A program made the translations under genes and the position numbers. The notes beneath the pieces are model-generated. The model made no database searches and was not told the DNA's origin. It was given only the letters and a program-made list of their open reading frames with translations. Of a stretch of 5,680 nt of DNA, positions 1-3,917 are shown piece after piece (within the stretch, counting starts at the first letter, position 1; each line of letters begins with the position of its first letter). This DNA comes from Clostridia bacterium (GTDB lineage Bacteria > Bacillota > Clostridia > Oscillospirales > Acutalibacteraceae). The stretch covers positions 1-5,680 of the forward strand of contig JAKSQR010000103.1 in assembly GCA_024404065.1 (NCBI GenBank), read 5' to 3'.

Positions 1-603
1 TACGTTGATTTCCTCAAGCAGACAGATGACCCGGAAAAACAGCAGGAATACCTGCAGGTGCTTGACGAAAAATCACAGCGTCTTAAAAAGCTGATTGATG
101 ACCTTGTACAGGCATCAAAGGCAGCAAGCGGCAATATAGAGGTTAATATTATGCCCCTTAATCTTTGCGAATTTGCTACACAGATTATAGGCGAAAATGA
201 GGATGAATTTAAGGCAAACGGTATAGAGTTTGTGCTTAAACTCCCTGATGAGAGTGTGAATGTACTTGCAGACGGCAATGTTACCAGCCGTATATTTGAA
301 AACCTGCTTTCCAATATCAGAAAGTATGCCCTTAAAGGCACAAGAGTATATGTAGAGGTAACAAGCGGAGAGGGCTACAGCGCAATCTCATTTAAGAATG
401 TTTCCGCTCTGCCTCTTGAGTCAGATGGTGAAAAGCTGACTGAAAGATTCTATAGAGGCGACAGCTCACGAACAGGTGAGGGCAGCGGTCTCGGACTTTC
501 CATCGCAAGAGATTTATGTACCGCTCAGGGCGGCAAACTGAATATAGAAACCGACGGCGACTTATTCAAGGCAACCATAGTAATGCCAAAGGTTAAGGAT
601 TAA
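1..603 (+). CDS. Sensor histidine kinase, C-terminal part (5' end outside window)
   Basis: The frame is open from base 1 and gives 200 residues ending in TAA. It reads as the end of a membrane sensor kinase that autophosphorylates on His and passes the phosphate to a response regulator. Residues 1 to about 45 are the second half of the DHp dimerisation domain (YVDFLKQ..., then a helix ending LKKLIDDLVQASK); the H-box His should lie roughly a dozen codons upstream of the window. The HATPase domain follows: N-box RIFENLLSNIRKYA at 97-110, F-box-like RFYRGDSSR at 149-157, G2 box GSGLGLSIA at 161-169, and a C-terminal strand segment. The usual G1 box (DxGxG) is replaced by SFKNVS at about 130-135, a form I associate with many Firmicutes kinases. 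A GTG at 58 lies inside the DHp helix and is not a credible start. The sensed signal and the partner regulator are not visible. An intrinsic terminator follows immediately, so it ends its own transcript. Confidence 0.93.
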   Translation, partial: YVDFLKQTDDPEKQQEYLQVLDEKSQRLKKLIDDLVQASKAASGNIEVNIMPLNLCEFATQIIGENEDEFKANGIEFVLKLPDESVNVLADGNVTSRIFENLLSNIRKYALKGTRVYVEVTSGEGYSAISFKNVSALPLESDGEKLTERFYRGDSSRTGEGSGLGLSIARDLCTAQGGKLNIETDGDLFKATIVMPKVKD

Positions 604-609
604 CAATTT

Positions 610-646
610 CTCCCTGTGTTTATTCACAGGGAGTTTTTGCTTTTTT
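610..646 (+). terminator. Rho-independent terminator of the histidine kinase operon
   Basis: A 9-bp perfect stem pairs CTCCCTGTG (610-618) with CACAGGGAG (625-633) around a 6-nt loop (TTTATT). It is followed by TTTTT, GC, then TTTTTT (634-646). It starts 6 bases after the kinase stop codon. The opposite strand has no T-run after the stem, so it should act only on + strand transcription. It separates the kinase from the downstream ABC transporter genes. Confidence 0.93.
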
Positions 647-689
647 CACATATTGTTAAATTTATTTAAGAAAAAATTTAATATATCTC

Positions 690-718
690 TTTTATTTTAT
701 ATAATATAGTGCTATAAT
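690..718 (+). promoter_or_regulatory. Putative extended -10 promoter for the ABC transporter-nadD-rsfS-leuS genes
   Basis: A perfect -10 hexamer TATAAT lies at 713-718, preceded by TG at 710-711, giving the extended -10 form TGCTATAAT. The hexamer 17 bases upstream (690-695, TTTTAT) is a poor -35 match, which fits an extended -10 promoter that does not need a good -35. Upstream DNA from about 647 is A/T-rich and could help polymerase binding. Transcription would start near 725, leaving a leader of about 97 nt before the TTG start at 822. A second TATAAT at 700-705 lacks both TGn and a -35 match. TATAG (705-709) and CTATA (712-716) form a short dyad over the -10 that could be an operator or chance in AT-rich DNA. 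The promoter call is by motif only. Confidence 0.6.
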
Positions 719-762
719 ACTTTGGATTATAGACTGAAGTAATAGTACAATACGAAAGTTAT

Positions 763-776
763 GGGCAATTTTGCCC
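763..776 (+). other. Small stem-loop in the untranslated leader
   Basis: GGGCAA (763-768) and TTGCCC (771-776) are perfect inverted repeats. In RNA this would be 5 bp (GGGCA/TGCCC) closing a 4-nt loop. It sits between the predicted transcription start and the ribosome binding site of the ABC ATPase. No T-run follows, so it is not a terminator. It could stabilise the mRNA 5' end, mark a protein-binding site, or mean nothing. The rest of 647-821 shows no recognisable riboswitch or supported small gene. Confidence 0.35.
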
Positions 777-809
777 CGCTTCACACACTATATTATCCCA
801 TTAAGATTT

Positions 810-815
810 GGAGGG
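810..815 (+). promoter_or_regulatory. Ribosome binding site that sets the TTG start of the ABC ATPase
   Basis: GGAGGG lies 6 bases before TTG at 822-824. The reading frame is open further upstream to another TTG at 771, but that codon has no purine-rich site before it and would add residues (PRFTHYIIPLRFGGFR) that do not resemble an ABC ATPase N-terminus. The site itself would then be translated as part of FGGF. The start at 822 is therefore preferred. Confidence 0.85.
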
Positions 816-821
816 TTCAGA

Positions 822-1529
822 TTGTCAGCTATTGTAAAAATCAACAATCTTACCAAGTCCTACGGTTCAAGAAAGGTTCTTGAGAATGTTTCCTATGAGC
901 TGGAGGAAGGTCAGATTATCGGTCTGCTTGGTCCTAACGGCAGCGGTAAAACATCTATGATTAAAATCCTTGTAGGTCTTATTAACGACTACAGCGGTGA
1001 TGTAACTATTGACGGACTTAAGCCCGGTGCAAAAACAAAGTCAATGGTAGCATATCTCCCTGAGAAGACCTACCTTGCAAGCTGGATGACAGCAGATGAT
1101 GCTGTAAACTACATTGCAGATTTCTATGATGATTTTGATAAGAAAAAAGCAATGGAAATGCTTGATTTATTCCAGCTTCCCCATAAGCAGAAGGCACGCA
1201 CCATGTCAAAGGGTCAGCAGGAAAAGCTTCAGCTCATACTTGTTATGTGCCGTAATGCAAGGCTTTACATCCTTGATGAGCCTATGGGTGGCGTTGACCC
1301 TGCTGCAAGAGATTTCATCCTTGATGCAATTATCAAAAACAGACCTGAAGGCTCTACACTTCTTATGTCTACTCATCTTATTCACGATATTGAAGGTGTG
1401 CTTGATTCAATCGTAATGATTGGTCGTGGCAAGCTTCTTATGCAGGATTCCGTAGAGCATCTTACCTCAGCAGGTAAAACAGTAAACGAAGTATTTAAGG
1501 AGGTGTTTGCAAGTGACTGGCAATTCTGA
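822..1529 (+). CDS. ABC transporter ATP-binding protein (YtrB-like exporter family)
   Basis: A 235-residue nucleotide-binding subunit that hydrolyses ATP on the cytoplasmic face to drive the permease encoded next. Motifs in order: Walker A GPNGSGKT (37-44); a YLPEKTYL segment (78-85) where the Q-loop sits, with Lys or Glu instead of the usual Gln; an ABC signature MSKGQQEK (128-135) in place of LSGGQ; Walker B LYILDE (148-153) with catalytic Glu; D-loop GGVD (156-159); switch His in STH (183-185). The catalytic Lys, Glu and His are all intact, so it should be active. The LPEKxxL..WM and MSKGQQEKLQL pattern is typical, from memory, of a Firmicutes exporter subfamily related to Bacillus YtrB, often run from GntR-controlled operons; no GntR gene is in this window. 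Start is TTG at 822, set by GGAGGG 6 bases upstream. It overlaps the permease gene by 17 nt. The substrate is unknown; antimicrobial peptide or envelope stress export is only a guess from relatives. Confidence 0.93.
   Translation: MSAIVKINNLTKSYGSRKVLENVSYELEEGQIIGLLGPNGSGKTSMIKILVGLINDYSGDVTIDGLKPGAKTKSMVAYLPEKTYLASWMTADDAVNYIADFYDDFDKKKAMEMLDLFQLPHKQKARTMSKGQQEKLQLILVMCRNARLYILDEPMGGVDPAARDFILDAIIKNRPEGSTLLMSTHLIHDIEGVLDSIVMIGRGKLLMQDSVEHLTSAGKTVNEVFKEVFASDWQF
1498..1505 (+). promoter_or_regulatory. Ribosome binding site of the permease, inside the ATPase gene
   Basis: AGGAGGTG is a near-perfect anti-16S match within the last codons of the ATPase gene. It lies 7 bases before GTG at 1513, the best start. 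A TTG at 1507 is in the same frame but only 1 base after the site, too close for initiation. The overlap suggests coupled synthesis of the two transporter subunits. Confidence 0.85.
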
Positions 1530-2394
1530 TGTTGCTGTAAAGCAGAAGGATAAAGTTAAGGGCAAAATGTTAATGCTCCTTAAAAATGACTTTCTTGCAT
1601 CTGCAAGAGTAATACCTCTTTTCTACATCATAGAGGCAGTTTGCCTTATTGCATTTATGTATGGCAGACATTTCAATAACGATAAGGTGCTTGCAATCGG
1701 CTTTGCAACAAGCTTCCTTGTAGCCTTTGTGCTTGTACTTATCTCATTCTTCTTTGTTATTTTTGACTATCAGAAGTCTTTATTTGGTCAGCAGGGCTAC
1801 CTTAGCTTTACTCTGCCTGTAAACAGCCGTCAGCTTTTAGGCTCAAAGGTTATAGTTTACGGCGCATGGCTTCAGCTCTCCTACCTTAACGCATTCTGCG
1901 TTATGTACTTTTTAAGCGAATATGTAAACAATATGTACGGTCAGGAGCTTGAAACAGCAGGCATTTTCCTTGAGCTTCTCAATCTGCCCTCTAAGACCAT
2001 GATTATAGTTTACTTCATCTACTTTGTAGTAATGATTTTCGCTCTTTTCCTTTCATTCCTTATGGCAGTTTATTTCTCAATTGCATTAAGCCATATCCGT
2101 GTATTCCAGAAGGCAAATATTGCTTGGTCCCTTATAATTTTTGTATGCACAGTAGTATTATTTGTACTGCTTGTAAACATACTTAATAAATATCTCGGCG
2201 TATACCTTATTATGAATGTTGGTGCAGATACCAGCTGGAAATATTCACTTAACCTTGGTGATATCAACTACCAGAAATATGGTGCAGATATTATTGCACT
2301 TAACCTTATGTCATTTGTTGTATTATTTGGTCAGTCCATTGCATATTTCTTTGGCGGTGCCTACGTAATGCACAAGTATGTAAACATCAAGTAA
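1513..2394 (+). CDS. ABC-2 type transporter permease, six predicted membrane helices
   Basis: A 293-residue membrane protein, the likely channel partner of the preceding ATPase. A short charged N-terminus (MTGNSDVAVKQKDKVKGK) is followed by about six hydrophobic segments: roughly 33-51, 58-85, 110-135, 162-192, 203-224 and 259-285. Between the second and third lies GYLSFTLPVNSRQLLGSK (95-112), a loop that recurs in this class of ABC-2 permeases (YLxFTLP...LLxSK), probably the cytoplasmic coupling region. The fourth segment is long and may be a re-entrant or tilted helix. The two subunits would form a homodimeric or 2+2 exporter. Start is GTG at 1513, set by AGGAGGTG; ATG at 1567 is a weaker alternative. 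The C-terminus ends abruptly after the last helix (HKYVNIK). The substrate cannot be read from the sequence. Its stop codon is 1 nt from the nadD-yqeK start. Confidence 0.88.
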   Translation: MTGNSDVAVKQKDKVKGKMLMLLKNDFLASARVIPLFYIIEAVCLIAFMYGRHFNNDKVLAIGFATSFLVAFVLVLISFFFVIFDYQKSLFGQQGYLSFTLPVNSRQLLGSKVIVYGAWLQLSYLNAFCVMYFLSEYVNNMYGQELETAGIFLELLNLPSKTMIIVYFIYFVVMIFALFLSFLMAVYFSIALSHIRVFQKANIAWSLIIFVCTVVLFVLLVNILNKYLGVYLIMNVGADTSWKYSLNLGDINYQKYGADIIALNLMSFVVLFGQSIAYFFGGAYVMHKYVNIK

Positions 2395-2395
2395 T

Positions 2396-3535
2396 ATGAA
2401 AATCGGAATTTTAGGGGGCACATTCAATCCCCCTCATAATGGTCACTTAAGGCTGGCAGAGTCAGTAGCAAAAGAGCTCAGGCTTGATAAGGTGCTGATT
2501 ATACCATCCTGCGTGCCACCCCATAAAATAGCAGGCTCACCTGTAAATTCAGAAATCCGCCTTCAGATGTGCAGGCTTATGTTTGATAAGCCAATATTTC
2601 AGGTTTCAGATATAGAAATAAAGCGTGAGGGCAAAAGCTACACAGTAGATACCCTCCGTCAGCTTAAATCTGAAAATCCGGATGATGAATTCTATTTTAT
2701 GATGGGCTCAGATATGCTCAGCACTTTTAATCAGTGGTATAAATGGGAAGAGATTTTAACCCTTGCTACCATTTGCGGTGTATCACGTAAAAATGGCTAT
2801 AAGCCGGATTTATCAGGGTATACAGAGGAGCAGAAAAGAAAAATTATTTATCTTGATATTGAGCCCGTTGAGCTCAGCTCCACTGAGATTCGCTCAGCAA
2901 TAAAAAATAATGAAGATACATCAGCTTTTATATGCCCCGCTTTAGCTGAATTTATAAAGGCAAAGGGCTTATATGATGATGGCTTTGATAAATACCGCAG
3001 CGTAATGCTCAGGCTCCTTGATGATAAGCGCTTTTATCACAGCGAGTGTGTAAGTGAGAGCGCAGCAGAGCTTGCAAAGCTTTACGGTGCAGATGTGGAA
3101 AAGGCAAAATTAGCAGGTCTTCTTCACGATATTACAAAGCAGCTGCCCGCAGAGGAGCAGCTCAGTCTTCTTGGTGAGATTACTCCCCTTGAAAGAAATA
3201 ATTACAAGGTATGGCATCAGATGACAGGCCCCATTTATCTAAAAAAGGAAGGGCTCTGTGATGATGAGGAAATACTTGAGGCAATCAGATGGCACACAAC
3301 CGGCAAAGAGGGTATGACACTCCTCTCAAAAATTGTGTATGTGGCTGACTTTATCTCCGCTGACAGGGATTATGCTGATGTGGAGGTAGTAAGGAGGCTT
3401 GCCCTTACAAGCCTTGAGCACGCCATACTTTACACAGGCCGTTACACAGTAAACAGCCTTGTTAAGCAGGATAAGCCGGTGCATCCCGCTACTATGGATT
3501 GCTATAACGATATGCTCAGGCATTTCGGTTTATAA
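2396..3535 (+). CDS. nadD-yqeK: Fused nicotinate-nucleotide adenylyltransferase (NadD) and YqeK HD-domain Ap4A hydrolase
   Basis: A 379-residue two-domain enzyme. Residues 1 to about 193 are NadD, which makes nicotinic acid adenine dinucleotide from NaMN and ATP in NAD synthesis: GGTFNPPHNGH (7-17, nucleotidyltransferase HxGH site), PSCVPPHK (37-44), GKSYTVDTL (79-87), MGSDML (103-108) and LSSTEIR (160-166). After a short linker (DDGFDKY), residues about 200-379 are a full YqeK domain, an HD-family phosphohydrolase shown in relatives to split Ap4A symmetrically to two ADP. Metal-ligand candidates are H215, H244-D245 (LLHDITK), H274, H300 (IRWHTTG) and D318 (YVADFISADRDY). In Bacillus the two are separate neighbouring genes; I see no stop codon or frame change at the join, so this is a true fusion, not a misread. 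Length equals the sum of both families. ATG at 2396 follows the permease stop by 1 nt and has no clear ribosome binding site, so translation is probably coupled. Both active sites look complete. Confidence 0.95.
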   Translation: MKIGILGGTFNPPHNGHLRLAESVAKELRLDKVLIIPSCVPPHKIAGSPVNSEIRLQMCRLMFDKPIFQVSDIEIKREGKSYTVDTLRQLKSENPDDEFYFMMGSDMLSTFNQWYKWEEILTLATICGVSRKNGYKPDLSGYTEEQKRKIIYLDIEPVELSSTEIRSAIKNNEDTSAFICPALAEFIKAKGLYDDGFDKYRSVMLRLLDDKRFYHSECVSESAAELAKLYGADVEKAKLAGLLHDITKQLPAEEQLSLLGEITPLERNNYKVWHQMTGPIYLKKEGLCDDEEILEAIRWHTTGKEGMTLLSKIVYVADFISADRDYADVEVVRRLALTSLEHAILYTGRYTVNSLVKQDKPVHPATMDCYNDMLRHFGL

Positions 3536-3540
3536 GGAGA
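3534..3540 (+). promoter_or_regulatory. Ribosome binding site that sets the rsfS start
   Basis: AAGGAGA overlaps the stop codon of nadD-yqeK and lies 5 bases before ATG at 3546. The frame is open upstream to 3459, but that stretch overlaps the end of YqeK and encodes no RsfS-like residues, so 3546 is the start. Confidence 0.88.
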
Positions 3541-3545
3541 AATAT

Positions 3546-3905
3546 ATGACAGAACTTGAACTTGCAAGAGAAATTGTAAAGGTACTTGATGAAAAGAAGG
3601 CTATTGATATAGTAGCTATCAAGACCGAAGAGGTTACCGTTGTTTCCGATTTTTTTGTAATCGCAAGCGGTACTTCAAATACTCATGTTAAGTCACTTGC
3701 GGATGACGTTGAGTATGAAATCAAAAAGCGTACAGGCACAGACCCCGAGCACATTGAGGGCAGGGCAACAGGCTGGATTCTTTTGGACTACGGCACAGTA
3801 CTTGTACACATTTTTGATAAGGAAAGCAGAGAATACTATAATCTTGAGCGTTTGTGGTCTGACGCAGACAATCTTGATTTATCAGATATTATTACAGAGG
3901 ATTAA
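3546..3905 (+). CDS. rsfS: Ribosomal silencing factor RsfS
   Basis: A 119-residue protein of the RsfS/Iojap/DUF143 family, the usual size. In studied bacteria it binds protein uL14 (L14) on the large ribosomal subunit and blocks joining of the small subunit, lowering translation when nutrients are short; it may also act in subunit maturation. Family marks seen: an N-terminal helix (ELAREIVKVLDEKKAIDIVAI), SDFFVIASGTSNTHVKSLAD at about 34-53, EGRATGWILLDYG at about 73-85, VLVHIFDKESREYYNLERLW at about 87-106, and an acidic tail. No signal peptide or membrane segment. It begins 10 nt after nadD-yqeK and ends 12 nt before leuS, matching the common clostridial order nadD-yqeK-rsfS-leuS; Bacillus also has it (yqeL) just after yqeK. 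Expression is expected to be co-transcribed with nadD-yqeK; no separate promoter is visible. Confidence 0.95.
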   Translation: MTELELAREIVKVLDEKKAIDIVAIKTEEVTVVSDFFVIASGTSNTHVKSLADDVEYEIKKRTGTDPEHIEGRATGWILLDYGTVLVHIFDKESREYYNLERLWSDADNLDLSDIITED

Positions 3906-3917
3906 GGGGTTTTTGCT

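Noticed and set aside
700..705. Second TATAAT upstream of the chosen promoter
   Set aside because: It lacks a TGn extension and any -35 match (TTTAAT at 17-nt spacing); such hexamers are common in AT-rich DNA.
771..821. Possible N-terminal extension of the ABC ATPase from TTG at 771
   Set aside because: It has no ribosome binding site before it, it translates the GGAGGG site itself, and the added residues do not fit ABC ATPases; TTG at 822 is well placed.
761..883. Possible 40-codon leader peptide from ATG at 761
   Set aside because: The upstream GAAAG is a weak binding site, the peptide shows no family pattern, and most of it overlaps the ATPase gene in another frame. No attenuator hairpin with a T-run follows.
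1018..1416. Open frames on both strands inside the ABC ATPase gene
   Set aside because: They shadow the ATPase frame, whose Walker A, signature, Walker B and His motifs are all intact; their translations show no domain.
3459..3545. Possible longer RsfS starting at 3459
   Set aside because: The extension lies inside the YqeK coding end and has no RsfS similarity; AAGGAGA at 3534-3540 points to ATG 3546.
3906..3917. Possible terminator or T-box between rsfS and leuS (GGGGTTTTTGCT)
   Set aside because: The gap is 12 nt; the G run is the leuS ribosome binding site and there is no stem before the T run, nor room for a T-box.
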